Both the position numbers and the translations under genes were made by a program. Shown here piece by piece: positions 8,353 through 16,687 of a stretch of 64,000 nucleotides of DNA (its first letter is position 1; every line of letters starts with the position of its first letter). The notes beneath the pieces were generated by a model, which was not told where the DNA came from, ran no database searches, and saw only the letters and a program-made list of their open reading frames with translations. The stretch spans positions 1 through 64,000 of the forward strand of contig NZ_JAIVMG010000010.1 in assembly GCF_020177335.1 (NCBI RefSeq), written 5' to 3'. The DNA is from Stappia indica (GTDB lineage: Bacteria; Pseudomonadota; Alphaproteobacteria; Rhizobiales; Stappiaceae).

Positions 8353-9636
8353 ATGACCAACACCGATTTGCAGCAGCGGCGCGAGACCGCCATCCCCCGC
8401 GGCATCGCCACGGCCTTTCCGGTCTATGCCGCCCGCGCCGAGAATGGCGAGCTGTGGGACGTCGACGGCAACCGTTATGTGGATTTCGCCGGCGGCATCG
8501 CCGTGCTCAACACCGGCCACCGCCACCCCAAGGTGATCGAGGCGGTATCGCGGCAGCTTGAGGCCTACACCCACACCGCGTTCCAGATCATTCCCTATGA
8601 GCCCTATGTGGCGGTGTGCGAGCGGCTCAATGCGCTGGCGCCGTTCTCCGGTCCGGCCAAGACGATCCTCTTGTCGACCGGCGCGGAAGCGGTCGAAAAC
8701 GCCATCAAGATCGCCCGGGCGCATACCCGCCGTGCCGGTGTCATCGCCTTCACCGGCGGCTTCCACGGCCGCACCAGCCTGACCATGGCGCTGACCGGCA
8801 AGGTCGCACCCTACAAGAAGTCCTTCGGCATTGCGCCGGCCGGCGTCTACCACGTGCCGTTCCCGGCCGAGGAGCATGGCGTCAGCGTCGACGATGCGCT
8901 GCGCAGCCTCGATCTGCTGTTCCGCGCCGATATCGATCCGAGCGATGTCGCCGCCATCATCATCGAGCCGGTGCAGGGCGAGGGTGGGTTCCTGCCGGCG
9001 CCGGCCGAGCTGATCGCCGAGCTGCGCAAGATCGCCGATGCCCATGGCATCGTCCTGATCGCTGACGAAATCCAGACGGGCTTTGCCCGCACCGGCAAGA
9101 TGTTCGGCATCGAGCATTCCGGCGTCGAGCCGGATCTTGTCACCGTGGCCAAGTCGCTCGCCGGCGGTTTCCCGCTGTCTGGCGTGATCGGCCGCGCCGA
9201 GATCATGGATGCGGCCGGCCCGGGCGGCCTTGGCGGCACCTATGCGGGCAGCCCGATTGCCTGTGCGGCGGCGCTGGCCGTTCTCGACGTGATCGAGGAA
9301 GAGGGGCTGATCGAGCGTGCCAACGCGGTCGGCGCCCGGATCAAGGCGGCGCTGGACAAGGCCGCCGCGCGCAACGATGCGGTTCCGGTCGCGGCGATCC
9401 GTGGTCCCGGGGCGATGGTCGCCTTCGATATCGTCAGCGCCGATGGCGAGGGAACGCCGGATGCGGAAGCGACCCGCCGGGTGGTGGCCGCCGCGCTGGC
9501 CGAGGGGCTGATCATCCTGTCCTGCGGCGTCTACGGCAACACCATCCGCATTCTTAACCCGCTGACGGTGTCCGACGCGCTGCTCGACGAGGGGCTGGAA
9601 AAGCTCACCCGCGCGCTCGTCGCGGCCCGGGCCTGA
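8353..9636 (+). CDS. gabT: 4-aminobutyrate aminotransferase (copy 2)
   Basis: A 427-aa class III aminotransferase converting GABA and 2-oxoglutarate to succinate semialdehyde and glutamate. The PLP lysine is about K267 in TVAKSLAGG, with FHGRT (138-142), EPVQGEGG and the GGIAVLNTGH segment seen in E. coli GabT. The start at 8353 is chosen because GGAGAG lies about 10 bases upstream and the first residues then align with copy 1; an ATG at 8335 is the alternative. Eleven bases separate it from gabD, giving a textbook GABA-to-succinate operon. Confidence 0.9.
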   Translation: MTNTDLQQRRETAIPRGIATAFPVYAARAENGELWDVDGNRYVDFAGGIAVLNTGHRHPKVIEAVSRQLEAYTHTAFQIIPYEPYVAVCERLNALAPFSGPAKTILLSTGAEAVENAIKIARAHTRRAGVIAFTGGFHGRTSLTMALTGKVAPYKKSFGIAPAGVYHVPFPAEEHGVSVDDALRSLDLLFRADIDPSDVAAIIIEPVQGEGGFLPAPAELIAELRKIADAHGIVLIADEIQTGFARTGKMFGIEHSGVEPDLVTVAKSLAGGFPLSGVIGRAEIMDAAGPGGLGGTYAGSPIACAAALAVLDVIEEEGLIERANAVGARIKAALDKAAARNDAVPVAAIRGPGAMVAFDIVSADGEGTPDAEATRRVVAAALAEGLIILSCGVYGNTIRILNPLTVSDALLDEGLEKLTRALVAARA

Positions 9637-9647
9637 GAGGAAAGGGG

Positions 9648-11111
9648 ATGACCATGCGAACCCTGACCGATCCCGCTCTGCTGAAGACCCAGAGCTTCAT
9701 TGGCGGCGCCTTTGAAGGGGAGGGCCGCGTGCCCGTCACCAATCCGGCGACCGGCGAGACCCTCGCAAAGGTGCCGGACATGGGGGCGGAAGAGGCGACC
9801 CGCGCCGTTGAGGCCGCCGCCGCTGCCTTCCACCCCTGGGCGGCGCAGACCGCCAAGCAGCGCAGCGCCATCCTCAGGACCTGGTTCGATCTGATCCGGG
9901 AGAGCCGCGAGGACCTGGCGACGATCCTGACCAGCGAGCAGGGCAAGCCTTTTGCCGAAGCCTTGGGCGAGATCGACTACGCCGCGTCCTACGTGGAGTT
10001 CTATGCCGAGGAAGCCAAGCGGGTGATGGGCGAGATCCTGCCCTCCCACACCGCCGATGCCCGGCTTCTGGTCCTGCGTCAGCCGATTGGCGTCGTCGCC
10101 GCCATCACCCCGTGGAATTTCCCGGCGGCGATGATCACCCGCAAGATCGCCCCGGCGCTCGCTGCCGGTTGCACGGTGGTGGTCAAGCCGGCGCCGGAAA
10201 CGCCGCTGACCGCGCTGGCACTGGCGGAACTGGCCCGGCGCGCCGGATTCCCGGAGGGCACCGTCAATGTGCTGACCGGTGATGCGGTCGCCATCGGCGG
10301 TGTGCTTTCCAGCCATCCGAAGGTGCGGCTCCTGGGCTTCACCGGCTCCACCGCAGTGGGCAAGATGCTGATGGCCCAGGCGGCCACCACCGTGAAGAAA
10401 GTGGCGCTGGAGCTGGGCGGCAATGCGCCGTTCATCGTCTTCGACGATGCGGATATCGACGCGGCGGTCGATGGTGCCATTGTCTCCAAGTACCGCAACA
10501 TGGGCCAGACCTGCGTCTGCACCAACCGCATCTACGTGCAGGACGGGGTGCATGACGCCTTCGTCGAGCGGCTGGCGGAACGGGTCGCCGCGCTCAAGGT
10601 CGGCGACGGCTTCGAGGATGGCGTGGTGCAGGGGCCGCTGATCAACGACCGGGCGGTGGAGAAGGTGGAAAGCCACATCGCCGACGCCCTGGCCAAGGGC
10701 GCTCAGCTTGTCACCGGCGGCAAGCGTCACGAGCGCGGCCGCACTTTCTTCGAGCCGACGGTGCTGACCGGTGCCACCGCCGACATGCTGGTGGCCTCGC
10801 AGGAAACCTTCGGCCCGCTGGCACCGGTGTTCCGCTTCTCCACCGAAGAAGAGGTGGTCGCTGCCGCCAACGATACCGAATTCGGTCTCGCCGGTTATTT
10901 CTATGCCCGGGACGCGGGCCGGATCTTCCGGGTGCTGGAAGCGCTGGAATACGGCATGGTCGGCATCAACACCGGGGCGATTTCCACCGAGCTGGCGCCG
11001 TTTGGCGGCATCAAGGAAAGCGGCAATTCCCGCGAGGGCTCGCACCATGGCATCCATGAGTTCACCGAACTCAAATACGGATGCCTTGGCGGTCTGACCC
11101 ACCCGGCCTGA
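9648..11111 (+). CDS. gabD: Succinate-semialdehyde dehydrogenase
   Basis: A 487-aa aldehyde dehydrogenase that oxidises succinate semialdehyde to succinate. The active site is complete: TPWNF (154-158), Glu255 in ALELGG and Cys289 in GQTCVCTN. The two-cysteine GQTCVC form is typical of GabD. A purine-rich GAGGAAAGGGG precedes the first ATG so closely that the ATG at 9654 is an equally good start. It is co-transcribed with gabT2. The last codons and the stop fall inside a 14-bp tandem repeat, and a strong terminator follows about 60 bp later. Confidence 0.92.
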   Translation: MTMRTLTDPALLKTQSFIGGAFEGEGRVPVTNPATGETLAKVPDMGAEEATRAVEAAAAAFHPWAAQTAKQRSAILRTWFDLIRESREDLATILTSEQGKPFAEALGEIDYAASYVEFYAEEAKRVMGEILPSHTADARLLVLRQPIGVVAAITPWNFPAAMITRKIAPALAAGCTVVVKPAPETPLTALALAELARRAGFPEGTVNVLTGDAVAIGGVLSSHPKVRLLGFTGSTAVGKMLMAQAATTVKKVALELGGNAPFIVFDDADIDAAVDGAIVSKYRNMGQTCVCTNRIYVQDGVHDAFVERLAERVAALKVGDGFEDGVVQGPLINDRAVEKVESHIADALAKGAQLVTGGKRHERGRTFFEPTVLTGATADMLVASQETFGPLAPVFRFSTEEEVVAAANDTEFGLAGYFYARDAGRIFRVLEALEYGMVGINTGAISTELAPFGGIKESGNSREGSHHGIHEFTELKYGCLGGLTHPA

Positions 11112-11156
11112 CCCGCCCGGCCTGACCCGAGCGGTCTGACCCGAGCGGTCTGACCT
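11091..11156 (+). repeat. 14-bp tandem repeat across the gabD stop codon
   Basis: There are four full units and one partial unit: GGTCTGACCCACCC, GGCCTGACCCGCCC, GGCCTGACCCGAGC, GGTCTGACCCGAGC and GGTCTGACCT. The period is exactly 14. The gabD stop (TGA 11109-11111) lies in unit two. Every unit contains TGA, and because 14 is not a multiple of three, units two to four close all three forward frames in turn. Confidence 0.85.
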
Positions 11157-11168
11157 GCTATCTGAAAA

Positions 11169-11204
11169 AAACGCGCGCCGGTCCGTCGTGGCCGGCGCGC
11201 GTTT
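11169..11204. terminator. Strong bidirectional rho-independent terminator
   Basis: AAACGCGCGCCGG (11169-11181) and CCGGCGCGCGTTT (11192-11204) form an exact 13-bp stem with a 10-nt loop. A run of A precedes it and T-rich sequence follows. It lies between the converging gabD and phosphatase genes and can serve both. Confidence 0.85.
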
Positions 11205-11212
11205 GTTCCGGC

Positions 11213-12034
11213 CTATCGCAGCGGGACGCTGACCGCCGAAAGCCGGTCCAACTCGTCGAAGCTGTCCGGCGCGGCGGCAAGAATACGCGCCGGTATGGTC
11301 AGTGCATCGCCGGGAAATGGCAGCACCTTGCCGCCGGCTTCCAGGATCAGGCAATGGCCGGCCATGCAGTCCCAGGCGTTCATGCTCGGCTCGGCATAGC
11401 CCACCAGCCGTCCTGCGGCGACATAGGCCAGCATCAGCGCGCCGGAGCCGTTGCGGATGAACCCACCGCCGATCTCCAGGATGTTGGCGATCATGCCGGC
11501 GACAGCCGAAGGGGGCACCCGGTCGTTGGAGCCGAGCCCGACCACGCCGCTGCGCAGATCCAGCGTGTCGGTGACCCGGATCGGCGTGCCGTTCAGGGTG
11601 GCGCCGCCGCCGCGCATGGCGGCGTAGAGCTCCCGGTGGCAGGGGGCGGCGATCACGCCGATCACCGGTTCGCCGCTGAGGCTGACGCCGACCGATACGC
11701 ACCAGTTCGGCATGCCGTTGAGGAACGGGCTGGTGCCGTCGATCGGGTCGATCACCCAGGTCAGGCCGCTGCTGCCGGGCTCAAGACCGAACTCCTCACC
11801 GAGAATGCCGTCCTTGGGGAAGGCCTTGGCGATGCGCTCGCGGATCAGGGTTTCGACCGAGCGGTCGGCCTCCGACACCAGATCCTGGGCGTGGCGCTTG
11901 GTTTCCACGGCAAGGGCATCGCGGCGCTGAAAAAAGTCGAGCGCCAGCGCGCCGGCGGCCTCGGCCAGCTCCTTGGCGAAGGCGAAACGGTCGGCAATCC
12001 CGGTCTCGGCCGGGGCGGGGTCATCAAGGGTCAA
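11213..12034 (-). CDS. Inositol-monophosphatase-family phosphatase (sugar/polyol phosphatase)
   Basis: A 273-aa Mg-dependent phosphomonoesterase. The metal-site motifs are all present: GEE (79-81), DPIDGT (96-101) and WDCMAG (221-226). Members hydrolyse inositol phosphates, histidinol phosphate, PAP or sugar phosphates, so the exact substrate is open. The start is TTG (12034), supported by AGGAG eight bases upstream; no in-frame ATG fits better. It is the last gene of the binding protein - permease - ATPase operon, 29 bp after the ATPase. That placement suggests that it strips phosphate from what the transporter brings in. It ends beside a bidirectional terminator. Confidence 0.85.
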   Translation of the reverse strand: MTLDDPAPAETGIADRFAFAKELAEAAGALALDFFQRRDALAVETKRHAQDLVSEADRSVETLIRERIAKAFPKDGILGEEFGLEPGSSGLTWVIDPIDGTSPFLNGMPNWCVSVGVSLSGEPVIGVIAAPCHRELYAAMRGGGATLNGTPIRVTDTLDLRSGVVGLGSNDRVPPSAVAGMIANILEIGGGFIRNGSGALMLAYVAAGRLVGYAEPSMNAWDCMAGHCLILEAGGKVLPFPGDALTIPARILAAAPDSFDELDRLSAVSVPLR

Positions 12035-12063
12035 GGCAGTCTCCTGAAAAGTAAGCGAGCCGG

Positions 12064-13155
12064 CTAACCGGCGATCAGCGCGATGCCGCGATCACGAAAG
12101 CCGACGGACACATCGGCCCCGGGCGGCAGCGGATCGGCGGTGCCGGTGTCGATGACGAAAATGGTGCTGTTTTCCAGTTCCACCTCGTATTCGACATGAT
12201 CGCCGAGATAGGCCGAACTCTGGATGCGGCCCGGCAACCGGTTTCCGGTTCCCGGCGTTCCAGTTCCAATTGTCCCGGTTTCAGGTGTCAGTGTGATGGC
12301 ATTGGCCCGCACCGCCAGTTTGGCCGGCCCCGGAGTGGCGGCTCGGGCGGCCAGGCTGTGGCGAAAACCGCCGATCTCGATGGTGGCCCGGCCGTCGCTG
12401 GCATCGACGATCTGGCAGGGCAGCACGTTGGCCTCGCCCATGAAATCGGCGATGAACTCGGACACCGGGGCCTCATAGAGCTCGCGCGGCGGACCCTGCT
12501 GCGCGATCCGGCCGCTGTCCATCACCACGATCCGGTCGGAGACGGCGAGCGCCTCCTCTTGGTCGTGGGTGACATAGACGGCGGTGAAGCCGAGGCGCTG
12601 CTGCAGCTCGCGGATTTCCGTGCGCACCCGCCGGCGCAGCCGTGCGTCGAGATTGGACAGGGGCTCGTCGAGCAAGAGCACCTGCGGCTCCAGCACCAGG
12701 GCGCGCGCCACCGCGACCCGCTGCTGCTGCCCGCCGGACAGTTCCGCCGGCAGTCGGCCGCCATAGCCGCCAAGCCCGACCAGCGTCAGGCCGGCATCGG
12801 CGTTTTCCCGCGCCTCGGCCTTGGACTGGCCGCCGGCCTGCAGCCCGTAGGCGACATTGTCGAGCACCGACATATGCGGAAACAGGGCATAGGACTGGAA
12901 CACCATGGCGACGTCGCGCTCGTTGGCCGGCAGCCGCGTCACGTCGCGCCCGCCGATCTCGATGCTGCCCGAGGTCGGTGTTTCCAGCCCGGCAAGCATG
13001 CGCAAGGTGGTGGTCTTGCCGCAGCCGGACGGCCCGAGCAGGGTCACAAGGGTTCCCGGCTCGATGTCCAGATCAAGGTCATGGATCGCGGTGAAGGTGC
13101 CGAAACACTTGCGAACATTGCGAAAACGGACGGATCCGCGCGCTGGTTGGGTCAT
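12064..13155 (-). CDS. ABC transporter ATP-binding protein (AfuC/FbpC/PotA type)
   Basis: A 363-aa ATPase that powers the fused permease encoded just upstream. Walker A GPSGCGKTT is at 41-49, the signature LSGGQQQRVAVARAL starts at 139 and Walker B LLLDEP is near 160-165. The C-terminal region (about 245-363) is a TOBE-like regulatory domain, as in PotA, UgpC and FbpC proteins. Its ATG overlaps the permease stop by four bases (ATGA), and AGGAGG precedes it. The family alone does not tell iron, phosphonate, polyamine and sugar-phosphate systems apart; the phosphatase and LacI neighbours favour a phosphorylated carbohydrate. Confidence 0.9.
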   Translation of the reverse strand: MTQPARGSVRFRNVRKCFGTFTAIHDLDLDIEPGTLVTLLGPSGCGKTTTLRMLAGLETPTSGSIEIGGRDVTRLPANERDVAMVFQSYALFPHMSVLDNVAYGLQAGGQSKAEARENADAGLTLVGLGGYGGRLPAELSGGQQQRVAVARALVLEPQVLLLDEPLSNLDARLRRRVRTEIRELQQRLGFTAVYVTHDQEEALAVSDRIVVMDSGRIAQQGPPRELYEAPVSEFIADFMGEANVLPCQIVDASDGRATIEIGGFRHSLAARAATPGPAKLAVRANAITLTPETGTIGTGTPGTGNRLPGRIQSSAYLGDHVEYEVELENSTIFVIDTGTADPLPPGADVSVGFRDRGIALIAG

Positions 13156-15380
13156 GCTTCTGCCTCCTGGGCAAGGGATGGGCGGGCCGCTTTCGGCTTG
13201 TGGGCAACGCTGGTCTCGCGCCGCAGCCGGCGTTCGCCGACCAGCAGCTGGAAACCGGCGATCACGGTGATCATCACGAAGATCAGCACCGAGGAATAGG
13301 CGATGGCGATGCCGTATTCGCCGTTCTCCACCAGGCCGACGATATAGGCGGTGGCCATGTTGTACTTGGCGCTGACGAGGAAGATCACCGCGCTGATCGA
13401 GGTGATCGCCCGCACGAAGGAATAGACCAGCGCCGCCATGATCGCCGGCCGCAGCAGGGGCAGGATCACCTTGCGGATGGTGCGCGGGCTGCTGGCGCCA
13501 AGGGTGATCGAGGCTTCATCCAGGCTCTTGTCGAGCTGGCTCATGGCGGCGACGCCGCCGCGCACGCCCACGGGCATGTTGCGGAAGACGAAGCAGGCGA
13601 TGAGGATCAGCGCCGTGCCGGTCATCTCCAGCGGCGGCAGGTTGAACGCCATGATGTAGCTGATGCCGATCACCGTGCCGGGAATGGCAAAGCTCAGCAT
13701 CAAGGCGAACTCGAAGGCATTGCGGCCGACGAATTTCTGCCGGACGATGAGATAGGCGGTCAGGAGGCCGACCGCGGCGGTCAGCGGCGCGGCGAGAAGC
13801 GCGATCTCCATGGTCGTCCAGAAGCTGTCCCAGGCGACCCCGGTCCAGGCAAGCCCGCCATCGCGCCATTCGACGGAAAAGCCGCGCAGATAGTGTTCGA
13901 AGGTCAGGGTGTGATCGAGACCCCAGGTGGTCACCAGCCCGCCGAACAGGATCATGCCGTAGATCGCCAGGGTGAAGACGATCCAGGGAACGACGATGGC
14001 GTAGAGCAGGGCGGCGAGCGGAGCCGGCAGGGCGACATGCTTGCCGGAATCGCCCTTGCCGGTGACGGTGGCGAAGTTGCGGCCCGACAGCCACAAACGC
14101 TGCACCAGAAACGCCGAGAGCGTGAAGGTCAGCAGCACGATGGCCAGCACTGCGGCGCGGGACGGATCGGTCTGGGCGCCGACCACGGCGAAGAAGATCT
14201 CCGTCGACAGCACGCCGTGGCTACCGCCGAGCACCAGCGGATTGCCGAAATCGGCCATGCTTTCGATGAAGGCGATCAGGAAGGCATTGGCAAGACCCGG
14301 CGCCATCAACGGCAGGGAGACCATGCGGAAGGTGCGCCAGCGCCCGGCGCGAAGGGTCTGCGAGGCTTCCTCCATCGACGGGCTGACCCCTTCCACCACG
14401 CCGATCAGCACGAGAAAGGAGATCGGCGTGAAGGACAGCACCTGGGCGATCCAGATGCCGGTGAGGCCGTAGAGCCAGCGGCCCAGTTCGACATCGAAGG
14501 CCGCCTCAATCCAGTGGGTGACGACGCCGGCGCGACCGAGCATCATCGTCAGCGCCAGGCCGATGACGAAGGGCGGGGTGATGATCGGCAGCACCGTCAG
14601 CAGCCGCAGGCCCTTCTTTGCCGGAAAGCGGGTGCGGGTGGCGACCAGCGCGAAGGCAAGGCCGAGCAGGGTGGAGCCGGTCGCGGTCATCAGCGCCAGG
14701 AACAGGGTGCGCCAGGCAACGCCGCAGCGGTTGCCGCCGATCACGCAATCAAGGCTCCAGATCGCCGGATCCTGGATGTTGCGCAGGAAACCGTCCGGGT
14801 TGAACGACCCGTCGAAATCCTGGAACGAGCCGGCGAACATGCTGACGATCGGGTAGAAGACGAAGGTGGCGACCAGGGCGATGAGCAGGGCGATGGCGCC
14901 AATGGTGAAGGCATCGCCCTTCATGACCCCGCGTTCCGCCAGCCCGAAGGCGAGGAGCGCGAGGAAGCACAGGAACAGCATGACGGCGCCGGCGCCGAAG
15001 GCCGGCTGTCCGGGGTCGAGCGGGCCGAACACCGTGTCGCCGAGGCTCCAGGACCAGCCCCACAGGGTGATGGCAAGGCCCTGCAGCACCATGAAGATCA
15101 GCCCGGCTGTGCCGATAGCGGCAAGCGTGCCGCCGCGCCGCCCCGGTTGACCGAGTGCCCGAACGCCGATGGCGGCGGCGAACAGCGCCAGGGCCACGGC
15201 AAGCCACCCGCGGCCGAGGAACGGCTGCAGGATGCCGGGATAGAGCTCGGGCTTTTCGGCCATCTCGGCCAGCCAGCCGAAGGAGAAGAAGCCGCCCTCC
15301 ACCCGGTACCAGGGCAACAGGCAAACGGAGAGCAGGCCGAGCCCGAACATGATGTCGAGCCGGCGGTTTTCGCGGGTCAT
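13152..15380 (-). CDS. ABC transporter fused double permease (AfuB-like)
   Basis: A 742-aa inner-membrane protein containing two complete permease halves in one chain. Each half has an ATPase-contact EAA loop: one with EEASQTLRAGRWRTFRMVSL and one with DEASITLGASSPRTIRKVIL. Before the first half lie about 190 residues with several extra hydrophobic segments. Fused permeases of this size occur in AfuB/FbpB-type and 2-aminoethylphosphonate-type importers. The start at 15380 is chosen because the frame upstream to 15527 is polar, low in family character and runs through the intercistronic hairpin. It is coupled to the ATPase by a 4-base overlap. Confidence 0.88.
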   Translation of the reverse strand: MTRENRRLDIMFGLGLLSVCLLPWYRVEGGFFSFGWLAEMAEKPELYPGILQPFLGRGWLAVALALFAAAIGVRALGQPGRRGGTLAAIGTAGLIFMVLQGLAITLWGWSWSLGDTVFGPLDPGQPAFGAGAVMLFLCFLALLAFGLAERGVMKGDAFTIGAIALLIALVATFVFYPIVSMFAGSFQDFDGSFNPDGFLRNIQDPAIWSLDCVIGGNRCGVAWRTLFLALMTATGSTLLGLAFALVATRTRFPAKKGLRLLTVLPIITPPFVIGLALTMMLGRAGVVTHWIEAAFDVELGRWLYGLTGIWIAQVLSFTPISFLVLIGVVEGVSPSMEEASQTLRAGRWRTFRMVSLPLMAPGLANAFLIAFIESMADFGNPLVLGGSHGVLSTEIFFAVVGAQTDPSRAAVLAIVLLTFTLSAFLVQRLWLSGRNFATVTGKGDSGKHVALPAPLAALLYAIVVPWIVFTLAIYGMILFGGLVTTWGLDHTLTFEHYLRGFSVEWRDGGLAWTGVAWDSFWTTMEIALLAAPLTAAVGLLTAYLIVRQKFVGRNAFEFALMLSFAIPGTVIGISYIMAFNLPPLEMTGTALILIACFVFRNMPVGVRGGVAAMSQLDKSLDEASITLGASSPRTIRKVILPLLRPAIMAALVYSFVRAITSISAVIFLVSAKYNMATAYIVGLVENGEYGIAIAYSSVLIFVMITVIAGFQLLVGERRLRRETSVAHKPKAARPSLAQEAEA

Positions 15381-15408
15381 GGCGCGATCCTGTGGCAGGT
15401 CAGATGGA

Positions 15409-15438
15409 CGGACCTCCGGCGCCGTGGCCGGAGGTCCG
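15409..15438. repeat. Perfect 12-bp stem-loop between binding protein and permease genes
   Basis: CGGACCTCCGGC (15409-15420) and GCCGGAGGTCCG (15427-15438) pair perfectly around a 6-nt loop, directly after the binding-protein stop codon in the direction of transcription. There is no T-run. It probably protects the upstream message or partially terminates transcription, raising binding protein over permease. Confidence 0.65.
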
Positions 15439-15456
15439 CTCTTGGGAAGGGCGCGA

Positions 15457-16485
15457 TCAGTTGGCGATGGCGCCGATCTCACGGTCCCAGCGCTCCAGCA
15501 GCGCGCGGCGGCGCTCGGTGCTGCCATAGGTGGCGAAATCGTAGTCGATCAGCTTGACCTCATCGAGGTTCGGCGCCTCCTTCGGCACCGCCGCGTTCTT
15601 GTTGGACGGCAGCTGGAAGGATTTCGCGTCCTTCAGGAGCGACTGGGTCTCCGGCTTCAGGGCCCAATCGTACCAGACCTTGGCCTCGTCGGCATTGCGC
15701 GCCCGGTTGACGATCGACATGGAGCCGATCTCGTAGCCGGTGCCCTCGCACGGCGCGACCACCGTGATGGGGAAGCCCTCGACCGCCTGGGATACCGCGT
15801 CATGCATGAAGACGATGCCGACACCGGTTTCGCCGCGCGCCGCCGCCTTGACCGGTGCGGAGCCGGACTTGGTGTATTGCGCCACGTTGTCGTTGAGCTT
15901 CTTCAGATAGGCGAAGGCTTCGTCCTCGCCCATCAGCTGCACCAGCGTCGCCAGTGCGGTGTAGGCGGTGCCGGAGGAATTGGGATTGGCGACCTGGATC
16001 TCGCCCTTCAGGGCCGGATCGAGCAGATCCGCCCAGCATTTCGGCGCTTCAGCGCCCTTTTGCTTCAGGATGTCGGTGTTGTAGCCCCAGCCAAGAGCGC
16101 CGGAATAAACGCCAACCGTCTTGTAGCCGGAGCTTTCCGCCTGCTTGACGGCCCAGGGGTGCAACTCGGCCAGCATCGGCGACTTGTACTCCATGGTCAG
16201 CCCGTCGGTCGCCGCCTGCAGATGCGGATCGCCGGTGCCGCCCCACCAGATGTCGGTCTTCGGATTGCGCGCCTCGGCGCGCAGCTTGGCATAGGTCTCG
16301 CCGGACGACAGCCGCACCATCGACACGTCGATGTCGTGACTGGCCTCGAAGGTCTCCACCAGCAATTCGCAGATCACCACATCGGCGGAGCAGATCAGGT
16401 TGAGTTCGGCGGCATTCGCCGTCCCCGCCGCGCCGAAGAGCGTTCCCGTGGCGATCATGGTCGCGGCCATCAAGCTCTTTTTCAT
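15457..16485 (-). CDS. ABC transporter periplasmic substrate-binding protein (AfuA-like)
   Basis: A 342-aa secreted protein with a Sec signal peptide (MKKSLMAATMIATG, cleavage near ANA-AE). The mature part is of the iron(III)/AfuA extracellular binding-protein family (for example SSGETYAKLRAEARNPKTD and WWGGTGDPHLQA). Homologues bind ferric iron, 2-aminoethylphosphonate or, in AfuA proteins, hexose phosphates. The start at 16485 follows GGAGGGAGGATC. It is the first gene of the importer-phosphatase operon. A palindromic operator overlaps the promoter -10 region, about 41-56 bp upstream. The operon context makes a phosphorylated sugar or polyol the most likely ligand; this is inference. Confidence 0.85.
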   Translation of the reverse strand: MKKSLMAATMIATGTLFGAAGTANAAELNLICSADVVICELLVETFEASHDIDVSMVRLSSGETYAKLRAEARNPKTDIWWGGTGDPHLQAATDGLTMEYKSPMLAELHPWAVKQAESSGYKTVGVYSGALGWGYNTDILKQKGAEAPKCWADLLDPALKGEIQVANPNSSGTAYTALATLVQLMGEDEAFAYLKKLNDNVAQYTKSGSAPVKAAARGETGVGIVFMHDAVSQAVEGFPITVVAPCEGTGYEIGSMSIVNRARNADEAKVWYDWALKPETQSLLKDAKSFQLPSNKNAAVPKEAPNLDEVKLIDYDFATYGSTERRRALLERWDREIGAIAN

Positions 16486-16525
16486 CAGAAGATCCTCCCT
16501 CCAGGCGGTTCCCGCCGCCATGTGT

Positions 16526-16569
16526 TTGTACACGTGTGCAATGTTTGACAAGGGGCGGAAACAAGTCAA
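16526..16569 (-). promoter_or_regulatory. Promoter and LacI-type operator of the importer operon
   Basis: On the minus strand TTGACT (16569-16564) and AAACAT (16546-16541) are 17 bp apart, a fair -35/-10 pair. The 16-bp near-palindrome TTGTACACGTGTGCAA (16526-16541; 7 of 8 pairs, central CG) overlaps the -10 and expected start of transcription. Such placement and symmetry are typical of LacI/GalR repression sites. A related palindrome lies at 16624-16639. Confidence 0.6.
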
Positions 16570-16623
16570 TCCTTGTTGTCATCAATTCGTCATAAAAAAT
16601 CATGCTTGAAGAAGATTGAAAGT

Positions 16624-16639
16624 TTGCACAGCCGTGCAA
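16624..16639. promoter_or_regulatory. Second LacI-type operator, upstream of the LacI gene
   Basis: TTGCACAGCCGTGCAA has perfect TTGCAC/GTGCAA arms and the same 16-bp length and outer bases (TTGYAC..GTGYAA) as the site at 16526-16541. It lies 49-64 bp before the chosen regulator start, so autoregulation or looping between the two sites is plausible. Confidence 0.55.
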
Positions 16640-16687
16640 GCGGGAGTAATTTCGCGGCGCAATTGGACGGGAGGCGGCGAGGGCAAG

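Noticed and set aside
11091-11156. Tandem repeat as a CRISPR array
   Set aside because: Units are 14 bp with no spacers, and no cas genes are present.
12064-16485. Ferric iron uptake (FbpABC) as the function of the importer
   Set aside because: The family match is general. The co-operonic phosphatase and divergent LacI regulator with palindromic operators fit a phosphorylated carbohydrate better. It is kept as an alternative, not as the call.
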